A stretch of 59,462 bases of DNA from an uncultured Clostridia bacterium (lineage in GTDB: Bacteria; Bacillota; Clostridia; UBA1381), in the NCBI GenBank assembly GCA_934489015.1, contig CAKSSN010000017.1, forward strand, positions 1 to 59,462, in the 5' to 3' direction. A program made the translations under genes and the position numbers. Under the pieces are notes generated by a model. The model saw only the letters and a list, made by a program, of their open reading frames with translations. It ran no database searches and was not told where the DNA came from. Shown piece after piece: positions 16,659 through 23,972 of this stretch. The first letter of the stretch is position 1; each line of letters opens with the position of its first letter.

Positions 16659-17129
16659 GTGCCAAGAAAAGGTTACATTGCGAAAAGAGAGGTTCTGCCC
16701 GATCCTATCTATAACAGCGTTGTTGTAACAAAGCTTATAAACAACATTATGCTTGACGGTAAAAAGGGTGTAGCTCAGAAGATTGTTTACGATGCATTCA
16801 ATATAGTTGCCGAAAAAACAGGCAAGGAAGCTCTTGAAGCTTTCAATGAGGCTCTTGACAATATAATGCCGGTTCTTGAAGTTAAAGCAAGACGTGTCGG
16901 CGGTGCTACTTATCAGGTTCCTATGGAAGTAAGACCTGAAAGAAGACAAACACTCGGTCTTCGTTGGCTTACACGTTATTCACGTGAAAGAAACGAAAAG
17001 ACTATGAAGGAAAGACTTGCAAACGAAATCTGCGACGCTCTTAACGGAACGGGCGGAGCTTGCAAGAAGCGTGAGGATACGCATAAGATGGCTGAGGCAA
17101 ACAGAGCGTTTGCACACTATCGCTGGTAG
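16659..17129 (+). CDS. rpsG: 30S ribosomal protein S7
   Basis: S7 nucleates the head of the small subunit on 16S rRNA. The mature-looking start MPRKGYIAKREVLPDP is read from GTG at 16659, with GAAGGAGGG just upstream. The longer ORF from 16641 would translate the ribosome site itself, so I discard it. The 156-residue product has the usual length and motifs: NNIMLDGKKGVAQ near 34, VRPERRQTLGLRWL near 94, and the C-terminal AEANRAFAHYRW. It lies between rpsL and fusA as in most bacteria. Confidence 0.97.
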   Translation: MPRKGYIAKREVLPDPIYNSVVVTKLINNIMLDGKKGVAQKIVYDAFNIVAEKTGKEALEAFNEALDNIMPVLEVKARRVGGATYQVPMEVRPERRQTLGLRWLTRYSRERNEKTMKERLANEICDALNGTGGACKKREDTHKMAEANRAFAHYRW

Positions 17130-17195
17130 TCGATTGTTTAAGGTTCTTACAAAGACTACATTATATATTACTCTTTTTGAAAGGAGGAACCAACT

Positions 17196-19304
17196 ATGGC
17201 AAGAGCTTATTCGCTCGAGAATACAAGAAATATCGGTATAATGGCTCATATCGACGCCGGTAAAACCACTACTACCGAAAGAATATTGTTCTATACGGGT
17301 ATTAACCATAAAATCGGTGAAACCCATGAAGGTGCTGCAACAATGGACTGGATGGCTCAGGAGCAGGAGCGTGGTATTACAATTACCTCCGCTGCAACAA
17401 CTTGTTTCTGGCAGCCGCAGGCAGGTCCTTATAAGGGCATTAAGCACAGAATAAATATTATCGATACTCCGGGTCACGTTGACTTCACGGTTGAGGTTCA
17501 GCGTTCGCTCAGAGTTCTTGACGGCTCTGTAACCGTTCTTTGCGCAAAAGGCGGAGTTGAACCTCAGTCGGAAACTGTTTGGAGACAGGCTAACGACTAT
17601 ATGGTTCCGCGTATGATATACGTTAATAAAATGGATATCATGGGCGCAGATTTTTACAGAGTTGTGGACATGGTTCATGAAAGACTTCATGCAAACGGTG
17701 TTCCCATTCAGCTTCCTATCGGAGCTGAGGAAACCTTTAAGGGAATTATCGACCTTATGACGATGAAGGCTGAGGTTTATTACGATGATCTCGGAAAAGA
17801 CATCAGAATTGAGGAAATCCCTGATGATATGAAGGATAAGGCAGAGGAATACAGAGCTAAGATGATTGAAGCTATCTGCGAAACGGATGAGGAGCTCATG
17901 GAGAAATTCTTTGAGGATCCCGATTCTATTTCGGTAGAGGAGCTTAAAAAGGCTCTCAGAAAAGCTACAATAGCTAACGAAATCGTTCCTATGCTTTGCG
18001 GTACTTCATACAGAAATAAGGGTGTTCAGATGCTTCTGGACGCTGTTATTGAATATATGCCGGCACCGATTGACGTTCCTGACATCAAGGGCGTTAATCC
18101 GGACACTGACGAGGAGGAAACAAGACCTTCTTCAGACGATGCTCCGTTTGCCGCACTTGCATTTAAGATTGCAACCGACCCGTTTGTTGGTAAGATTTGC
18201 TTCTTCAGAGTTTACTCAGGTAAGGTTGAAGCAGGTTCATACGTTCTTAACTCTTGCAAGGGACATAAGGAAAGAATGGGTAGACTTCTTCAGATGCATG
18301 CTAATGACAGAAAGGATATTGACGTATGCTATTCCGGAGATATAGCAGCTGCTGTTGGTCTTAAGAATACGACAACAGGTGAAACTCTCTGTGACGAAAA
18401 GCACCCGATTATCCTTGAGTCAATGGATTTCCCTGAGCCGGTTATCCGTGTTGCTATCGAGCCTAAAACAAAGGCAGGACAGGAAAAGATGGCTGTTGCT
18501 CTTCAGAAACTTGCTGAAGAGGATCCGACATTCAAGACTTATACGGACGAGGAAACAGGTCAGACGATTATTGCAGGTATGGGTGAGCTTCACCTTGAGA
18601 TTATTGTTGACAGACTTCTGCGTGAGTTTAAGGTTGAAGCTGACGTCGGTGAGCCTCAGGTTTCTTACAGAGAAGCAATCAGAAAAACTGTTAATATTGA
18701 AAACAAATATGCCCGTCAGTCAGGTGGTAAGGGTCAATACGGTCATGTATACCTTAAGCTTGAACCTTTGGAGGAGGGCAAGGGTTACGAATTTGTAAAC
18801 GCTATTGTCGGCGGTGCTATTCCGAAGGAATATATTCCTGCGGTTGATGCCGGTGTACAGGGCGCTATGCAAAGCGGTGTTCTTGCAGGCTATAACGTTG
18901 TTGACGTTAAAGTAACTCTCTATGACGGATCATATCATGAAGTCGACTCTTCTGAAATGGCATTTAAGATTGCCGCTTCAATGGCATTTAAAGAGGGTAT
19001 GAAGAAGGCTGACCCTGTTATCAAGGAGCCTATCATGCTCGTAAACGTTATTATGCCTGATGAATACATGGGTGATGTTATGGGTGACCTTAACTCACGT
19101 CGTGGTCTTATTCAGAAGATGGAGGCAAGAACAGGTGCACAGCAGATTACTGCAATGGTACCGCTTTCTGAAATGTTTGGTTATGCTACACAGCTGCGTT
19201 CAATAACACAGGGTCGTGGACAGTATACAATGGAGCCTTCACATTATTCAGAGGTTCCGAAGTCAATTCAGGAGAAAATTGTTGCCGAAAGATCAAAGGG
19301 TTAA
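17196..19304 (+). CDS. fusA: Elongation factor G
   Basis: EF-G is the GTPase that drives ribosomal translocation and, with RRF, recycling. The 702-residue protein has G1 AHIDAGKTTTTERIL (near 15-29), the switch region RGITITSAATT, G3 DTPGHVDF and G4 NKMD. Domain IV contains QSGGKGQYGHV, and the C-terminal GRGQYTMEPSHYSEVP segment is intact. An AAAGGAGG site precedes the ATG. Codon use is strongly biased, as expected for a highly expressed gene. It is the third ribosomal-operon gene after rpsL and rpsG. Confidence 0.98.
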   Translation: MARAYSLENTRNIGIMAHIDAGKTTTTERILFYTGINHKIGETHEGAATMDWMAQEQERGITITSAATTCFWQPQAGPYKGIKHRINIIDTPGHVDFTVEVQRSLRVLDGSVTVLCAKGGVEPQSETVWRQANDYMVPRMIYVNKMDIMGADFYRVVDMVHERLHANGVPIQLPIGAEETFKGIIDLMTMKAEVYYDDLGKDIRIEEIPDDMKDKAEEYRAKMIEAICETDEELMEKFFEDPDSISVEELKKALRKATIANEIVPMLCGTSYRNKGVQMLLDAVIEYMPAPIDVPDIKGVNPDTDEEETRPSSDDAPFAALAFKIATDPFVGKICFFRVYSGKVEAGSYVLNSCKGHKERMGRLLQMHANDRKDIDVCYSGDIAAAVGLKNTTTGETLCDEKHPIILESMDFPEPVIRVAIEPKTKAGQEKMAVALQKLAEEDPTFKTYTDEETGQTIIAGMGELHLEIIVDRLLREFKVEADVGEPQVSYREAIRKTVNIENKYARQSGGKGQYGHVYLKLEPLEEGKGYEFVNAIVGGAIPKEYIPAVDAGVQGAMQSGVLAGYNVVDVKVTLYDGSYHEVDSSEMAFKIAASMAFKEGMKKADPVIKEPIMLVNVIMPDEYMGDVMGDLNSRRGLIQKMEARTGAQQITAMVPLSEMFGYATQLRSITQGRGQYTMEPSHYSEVPKSIQEKIVAERSKG

Positions 19305-19333
19305 TAGCTTAATTTCGGAATAATTTTAAAAAA

Positions 19334-19385
19334 TACAACTTTTGGGCAAAAAAGACTTGATTTTTTGCCCGAAATGTTGTACAAT
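19334..19385 (+). promoter_or_regulatory. Hairpin with an embedded promoter before tuf
   Basis: GGGCAAAAAA (19344-19353) pairs perfectly with TTTTTTGCCC (19361-19370) around a 7-base loop. TACAAC (19334-19339) pairs with GTTGTA (19376-19381) outside it. A good promoter lies in the same bases: TTGATT (19357-19362), 17 bases, TACAAT (19380-19385). tuf could thus be transcribed both from the operon and from its own promoter. Confidence 0.6.
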
Positions 19386-19426
19386 AGAATAAAGAATAAA
19401 ATTTAATTTTAAGGAGGACTTTCATA

Positions 19427-20629
19427 ATGGCTAAAGCTAAATTTGAAAGAAACAAGCCCCATGTCAACATTGGTACAATCGGACACGTTGACCATGGTAA
19501 AACAACACTTACAGCTGCTATCACAAAGGTATTGGCTCTTAACGGCCAGGCTCAGTACGAAGCTTACGACATGATCGATAAGGCTCCGGAAGAGAGAGAA
19601 AGAGGTATCACAATTTCTACAGCTCACGTTGAGTATGAGACAGATAACCGTCACTATGCTCACGTTGACTGCCCGGGACATGCTGACTATGTAAAGAACA
19701 TGATCACAGGTGCTGCTCAGATGGACGGTGCTATCCTCGTTGTTTCTGCTGCTGACGGTCCGATGCCGCAGACAAGAGAGCACATTCTTCTTTCACGTCA
19801 GGTTGGCGTACCTTATATCGTAGTATTCCTTAACAAGGCTGACCAGGTTGACGATCCTGAGCTTCTTGAGCTCGTTGAAATGGAAATCAGAGACCTTCTT
19901 AACGAGTATGAGTTCCCCGGTGACGATACACCGATCATCGTAGGTTCAGCTCTTCAGGTTCTCGAAAGCACATCAACAGATCCGAATGCTCCTGAGTATG
20001 AGTGCATTCATAAGCTTATGGAAGCTGTTGACAGCTACATTCCTACACCGGACAGAAAAGCAGATCTTCCGTTCCTTATGCCTATCGAGGATATTTTCTC
20101 AATTACAGGTCGTGGTACAGTTGCTACAGGTAGAGTTGAGAGAGGTCAGCTTAAGCTTAACGAAGAAGTTGAAATCGTTGGTCTTACAGACGAAAAGAGA
20201 AAAGTTGTTGTTACAGGTATAGAAATGTTCAGAAAGCTTCTTGATTATGCAGAGGCCGGCGACAACATCGGTGCGCTTCTCCGTGGTGTTCAGAGAACAG
20301 AAATCGAAAGAGGACAGGTTCTTGCAGCTCCGGGTTCAATTCATCCGCACACAAAGTTTACAGGTCACGTATACGTATTGACAAAGGATGAAGGCGGACG
20401 TCATACTCCTTTCTTCAATAACTACAGACCGCAGTTCTATTTCAGAACAACAGACGTTACAGGCGTTATCTCTCTTCCTGAGGGAACAGAAATGTGCATG
20501 CCTGGCGATAACGTTGACATGAAGGTTGAACTTATCACACCGATCGCTATCGAAGTTGGTCTTCGTTTCGCTATCCGTGAGGGTGGTAGAACAGTTGGTT
20601 CAGGTGTCGTATCTGCAATCGAAGAATAA
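19427..20629 (+). CDS. tuf: Elongation factor Tu
   Basis: EF-Tu delivers aminoacyl-tRNA to the ribosome and is usually the most abundant cell protein. The 400-residue sequence shows GHVDHGKTTLTAAI (near 19-32), RGITISTAHVEYE, DCPGHADYVKNM and NKADQVDD, and domains 2 and 3 are complete. The N-terminus MAKAKFERNKPHVNIGTIGH is canonical. AAGGAGG lies upstream of the ATG. The gene closes the str operon before a strong terminator and also has a likely private promoter. Confidence 0.98.
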   Translation: MAKAKFERNKPHVNIGTIGHVDHGKTTLTAAITKVLALNGQAQYEAYDMIDKAPEERERGITISTAHVEYETDNRHYAHVDCPGHADYVKNMITGAAQMDGAILVVSAADGPMPQTREHILLSRQVGVPYIVVFLNKADQVDDPELLELVEMEIRDLLNEYEFPGDDTPIIVGSALQVLESTSTDPNAPEYECIHKLMEAVDSYIPTPDRKADLPFLMPIEDIFSITGRGTVATGRVERGQLKLNEEVEIVGLTDEKRKVVVTGIEMFRKLLDYAEAGDNIGALLRGVQRTEIERGQVLAAPGSIHPHTKFTGHVYVLTKDEGGRHTPFFNNYRPQFYFRTTDVTGVISLPEGTEMCMPGDNVDMKVELITPIAIEVGLRFAIREGGRTVGSGVVSAIEE

Positions 20630-20668
20630 TCTGATTAGGCTTTTATAGCTAAAATAAAGGATTAAATA

Positions 20669-20698
20669 AAAAAGGATCTCTTAATAGAGGTCCTTTTT
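20669..20698 (+). terminator. Intrinsic terminator after tuf
   Basis: GGATCTCT (20674-20681) and AGAGGTCC (20686-20693) form an 8-bp stem with one G-T pair and a 4-base loop. A-rich sequence lies before it and TTTTT after it. It ends the str operon. Confidence 0.9.
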
Positions 20699-21104
20699 GC
20701 TTTTTGTAAATTTTTGTGTAGGCATTAGGAGCGATTTTCTCATGCCTTACCGAAAAAAAGCAATCCAAACTCCGATTTTGAAAGGTAAATTTTCGCTTTT
20801 GCTGTGTTAAAATACTCGATAATCCGTCGGGATTATCTCCGGTTTTGCATTACAAAACCAAAATTCACACTTTCAAAATTTTACGACTTGAAAAGGACAG
20901 AATTTTGAGTAGATTTTAGTGCGAAAGATGGAGCAAAGCTCGCGCCTTTCAAAGACGACAAATTGAAGTATGCCTAAGCTATACCTTTTTAGGCGGGTTT
21001 AAATTACTTTCTTTCGCCTAAGAGCCGAAAGCAGGAATATCTTTGATGAGCTGCTGCTTGTAATCATGTATAAACTTTGTAAAAACGGAATACCGGACGG
21101 GTGC
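20699..21104. other. Gene-free region with a branched fold (possible structured RNA or intergenic repeat)
   Basis: No credible gene is visible. The DNA can fold extensively: 20773-20785 pairs with 20945-20957 (12 of 13 positions). Inside are GATAATCC/GGATTATC (20818-20837), GGTTTTG/CAAAACC (20841-20859) and CAAAATT/AATTTTG (20874-20907). Outside, 20722-20746 and 20972-20993 also form hairpins. No clear promoter was found. It may be a structured RNA, a degenerate mobile element or an interspersed intergenic repeat. Confidence 0.4.
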
Positions 21105-21105
21105 A

Positions 21106-21285
21106 ATGCCGATATATAAAAACGGCTTATACTTTTTGTTTGACACTACTATGAAAGATGTCCCGGAGAATAAAAGAATAAACGGATTCAAAAATTCGCC
21201 TTCATACATATTGGATAATGGCTTGAATTTGGTAAACGAATTGGACGATAACTGTTATTCGGAATACAAAGAGCAATTTTGTTGA
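21106..21285 (+). CDS. 59-codon ORF of unknown origin
   Basis: The ATG at 21106 opens a 59-residue frame beginning MPIYKNGLYFLFDTTMKDV. It is hydrophilic in its second half and ends with SEYKEQFC. The ribosome site is weak (GACGGGTG), and the frame is open only 14 codons further upstream. I do not recognise a family. Protein-like composition suggests either a small gene or the 3' remnant of a lost gene. Its stop overlaps the -35 box of the following promoter. Confidence 0.3.
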   Translation: MPIYKNGLYFLFDTTMKDVPENKRINGFKNSPSYILDNGLNLVNELDDNCYSEYKEQFC

Positions 21286-21310
21286 CATAACAAAAATTTT
21301 GTAGTATACT
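21282..21310 (+). promoter_or_regulatory. Strong promoter of a candidate small RNA
   Basis: TTGACA (21282-21287), 17 bases, then TATACT (21305-21310). No gene follows before the terminator at 21425-21464. Confidence 0.65.
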
Positions 21311-21316
21311 AAAGCT

Positions 21317-21464
21317 AAAGATTAAAGCTTAGCTTGTTATCTTAAAATTATCATAGGAGATCGAATTTACAGACTTTTGTTTACAGTCCATTACCGGACA
21401 AAATGATTTTAAAAAAAACCAAATAGACCTTAGAAGCGTAAACTTTTAAGGTCTGATTTTTTTT
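21317..21464 (+). ncRNA. Candidate small non-coding RNA of about 150 nt
   Basis: The unit is bounded by a near-consensus promoter and an intrinsic terminator, and I see no reading frame of useful length inside. The predicted transcript would begin close to a hairpin AAGCTAA / TTAGCTT (about 21313-21336). It then has a mostly single-stranded middle containing TTACAGACTTTTGTT, and ends in the terminator stem. It could be a regulatory RNA or a prematurely terminated leader, but the next gene lies 340 bases beyond the terminator and has its own promoter. It matches no RNA family that I can recall. Confidence 0.5.
21425..21464 (+). terminator. Intrinsic terminator of the candidate small RNA
   Basis: AGACCTTA (21425-21432) pairs with TAAGGTCT (21447-21454), followed by TTTTTTTT (21457-21464). 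Confidence 0.8.
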
Positions 21465-21692
21465 ATAACATAATTAATAAACCTCGTAGGTACGGTATTT
21501 TTTCAATGAAATTATAGTTTCATTCAAATTTAAAATCTTATAAATTCTCAAAGTAAGGGGCAAGATTTTTTTACAAAATGGGTTTGCTTCTTAGCAATAA
21601 GACAGCGATAAACATTTTATATGCCTTTTTTCATAAATGATAATGCATTATAAAATTTGAATAGGTTCACACGCTTTGCGTTTTAATTAAAA

Positions 21693-21748
21693 TATGTCAT
21701 ATTTTTTAAAAACGGTCGCTTGTTTTTGCCGAAAGAATGTGATATGTT
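21693..21748 (+). promoter_or_regulatory. Operator-promoter copy 1 (SDR operon)
   Basis: TATGTCAT, an A/T stretch and GGTCGC form a direct half-site repeat (GTCAT at 21696, GTCGC at 21715; period 19). It abuts TTGTTT (21720-21725), 17 bases, and TATGTT (21743-21748). The same layout, with most bases identical, occurs at 25909-25964. The half-sites lie directly upstream of and against the -35 box, as expected for an AraC-type activator. The preceding stretch (about 21465-21690) holds no gene that I can see. Confidence 0.6.
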
Positions 21749-21801
21749 AAATGTGGTCGTACTATTTCAAGGATGAAATTTACAGAAAGGCGGACTTTAA
21801 A

Positions 21802-22518
21802 ATGAAAGATTTAAACGGAAAAATTGTATTTATAACAGGCGGCTCAAGCGGATATGGAAAAGCGACCGCAAGGGCGCTTTCACAAGCGGGAGCATATGTT
21901 ATAATAGCGGCAAGGAACGAGGACGGGCTAAAAGCTGCAAAGGAGGAAACGGGCAGCAAAGATTATTTTGTTATGGATGTAACGAACTATTCGGACTGGG
22001 AAAAGGCTTCGGAATATATAAAAGATAAGTACGGAAGGATAGATTTTCTGATAAACAATGCCGGAGGAGGCGTTGCCATAAAGGATACGGTTGAACAAAG
22101 CGCGGAGGATATTGACGCTACAATCAGTCTTAACCTGAACAGTGTGATATATGGCTCAAAGCTTTTCGGAGAAATGATGAAAAGTCAAAAAGACGGAACA
22201 ATAATCAATTTATCATCGGTATGCGCTAAGGAAGCTTGGCCCGGCTGGACCGTATATGCAGCATCAAAGTGGGGAGTTTTGGGATTTTCGAAGGGACTTT
22301 ATGTTGAAATGCGTCCACATAACGTGAGAGTAAGCTGCATTATTCCGGCAGCGGCAAGTACGGGCTTTCAGAAAAATTCCGGTATTGACGACATCAGCGC
22401 GCGTCTTAAAACAGAGGATATAGCCGAAACTGTTTTGTATATCTGCTCGCTGCCGCAGCACGCTGTTGTTGAGGAGGTAACTGTTTGGGGAATAGATCAG
22501 GAGGTTAATCCGTTATAA
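21802..22518 (+). CDS. Short-chain dehydrogenase/reductase
   Basis: This 238-residue NAD(P)-dependent SDR has the cofactor motif TGGSSGYGKA (near 13), NNAGGGV (near 83), and the catalytic serine in LSSVCAKEAW with YAASK (Tyr and Lys, near 151-155). The open frame starts at 21751, but the ATG at 21802 has AAAGG upstream and gives a normal SDR N-terminus. It is the first gene behind the shared operator-promoter and is followed by an FAD oxidoreductase. The pair could oxidise or epimerise a sugar released by the glycosidases; the substrate is unknown. Confidence 0.85.
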   Translation: MKDLNGKIVFITGGSSGYGKATARALSQAGAYVIIAARNEDGLKAAKEETGSKDYFVMDVTNYSDWEKASEYIKDKYGRIDFLINNAGGGVAIKDTVEQSAEDIDATISLNLNSVIYGSKLFGEMMKSQKDGTIINLSSVCAKEAWPGWTVYAASKWGVLGFSKGLYVEMRPHNVRVSCIIPAAASTGFQKNSGIDDISARLKTEDIAETVLYICSLPQHAVVEEVTVWGIDQEVNPL

Positions 22519-22536
22519 AACGGAGGTAGAATTGCA

Positions 22537-23901
22537 GTGAAGGAAATAAAAACAGATGTGTGTATAATTGGAATCGGAGCCGGAGGATTTGGCTGTCTGC
22601 ACAGACTTTCCGAGTATAATATAAAAACGGTGGCTGTTGAAAAAAATGCAGCTTTCGGAGGAACAGCGGTTTTCAGCGGTGTAAACTGCTGGGAGCCGGG
22701 AGTAAGTCTCGATGGTGTTCATCTTTTAATAAAGGATGCTCTTGAAAAAGTTCCTGACGGATGCATGGTTGCAAAAACGGTTCCGAATTGCCGACTCATA
22801 GATAAAACCGATGAGCAGAGCTTTGAGAAATATCCGTGGGGGCTTTCGGTAAGAGCGGATGAGGATTATTACTCAACACTGAAAAGATGTATGCATTATA
22901 ACGGTGCTGATGCTTTGAAATACAGACGGTTTCAGTTTGAAGGTGAGGCGATGGCGGCCGTAATGAAAAGACTGACGGATAAAAATTGCGTAAAATCTAT
23001 GCTTGGATATACTTTGACAGATGTTGAAAAAAAAGACGGAATAATCATTTCGGTAACTGTGAAAAACGGGAATCATGCGGTAAAAATTTTTGCCGATTAT
23101 TTTGTGGATTCTACCGGAGATATATGCCTTGCGCGGATGGCGGACTGCAAAACGACATTGGGCACGGAGGCGTCCGCAATTTATGATGAACCATCCGCAC
23201 CCGATACGCCTCAGATGAGCATAAACGGCGTTTCATACGTGTTTAGAGTTCGAAAAACAAATAATCCGCAGCACATTGACATGATTGATGAGAGATTAAT
23301 ACGTGATGATATAAAAACGGTATCCTGCTTTAATATGTACCCCAACGGTGATATAAATGTTAATATGCTGCCCACAATGAGTGGTGAGGAATATTTTCGG
23401 CTCGGAGCAAAAGCTGACAATACGGGAAAAAACACAATGCTGTCTTACTGGAATTACTTACAGAGGGAAAAAGGTATGCGGGGATATACGGCAGTAAAAA
23501 GATACAGTGCGGGAGTGAGGGAAAGCTACAGGCTTATAGGCAGATATGTGCTTTGTGAAAATGATGTGGACAGCGGAATATCAGATAAAAAAATAATAGC
23601 TGTAGCCGATCATGCAAAGGATGTACATAAAGAAAGCAGCTCATGCCGCGAAATTTTAATGCCTTACGGAATACCTGCGGATTGCACAAGAGCGGTTGAA
23701 TATGACAATTTGTTTGTCGCTTGCAGGGGAGCGTCATTCAGCCATATTGCAGCATCAAGCGCAAGACTTACGCGCACCATGCTTTCTCTTGGGGAGGGCG
23801 CTGCGGAATATATAAGAGAACTCAAAGAGAATGGAAAATTTACAAATTCCGTTCAAGGTCGGTTGGTTGAAAAATTTGAAAAAACATTATATTCTGTTTA
23901 A
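22537..23901 (+). CDS. FAD-dependent oxidoreductase
   Basis: The 454-residue protein has an N-terminal dinucleotide motif (CIIGIGAGGFG, near 9-19), an EK(N) end of the second strand, and a GGTAVFSGVNCWEPG loop. It resembles the FAD-dependent oxidoreductases (PF12831 type) that often accompany glycoside hydrolases. The second FAD-contact region is DYFVDSTGDICLARMADC (near 187-204). There is no signal peptide, so it is cytosolic. GTG at 22537 is the start, with GGAGGT 9 bases before it, and the SDR stop is 18 bases upstream. The reaction is unknown; oxidation of a sugar or sugar-derived acid is the likeliest role. Confidence 0.75.
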   Translation: MKEIKTDVCIIGIGAGGFGCLHRLSEYNIKTVAVEKNAAFGGTAVFSGVNCWEPGVSLDGVHLLIKDALEKVPDGCMVAKTVPNCRLIDKTDEQSFEKYPWGLSVRADEDYYSTLKRCMHYNGADALKYRRFQFEGEAMAAVMKRLTDKNCVKSMLGYTLTDVEKKDGIIISVTVKNGNHAVKIFADYFVDSTGDICLARMADCKTTLGTEASAIYDEPSAPDTPQMSINGVSYVFRVRKTNNPQHIDMIDERLIRDDIKTVSCFNMYPNGDINVNMLPTMSGEEYFRLGAKADNTGKNTMLSYWNYLQREKGMRGYTAVKRYSAGVRESYRLIGRYVLCENDVDSGISDKKIIAVADHAKDVHKESSSCREILMPYGIPADCTRAVEYDNLFVACRGASFSHIAASSARLTRTMLSLGEGAAEYIRELKENGKFTNSVQGRLVEKFEKTLYSV

Positions 23902-23972
23902 AGGAACATAGTGCCTAAAATACCGATTTATTGCATAAACAAGTAAAATACAGAAAAATTGGAGGGTTTTAT

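Noticed and set aside
18355..18798. 147-codon ORF inside fusA
   Set aside because: It is a same-strand out-of-frame shadow of a highly expressed, codon-biased gene.
21018..21209. 63-codon minus-strand ORF after tuf
   Set aside because: It mirrors the 59-codon plus-strand frame, lacks a ribosome site and shows no family features.
20699..21465. RNase P RNA, tmRNA, SRP RNA or 6S RNA in the gene-free region
   Set aside because: None of the diagnostic sequences that I know for these RNAs was found on either strand.
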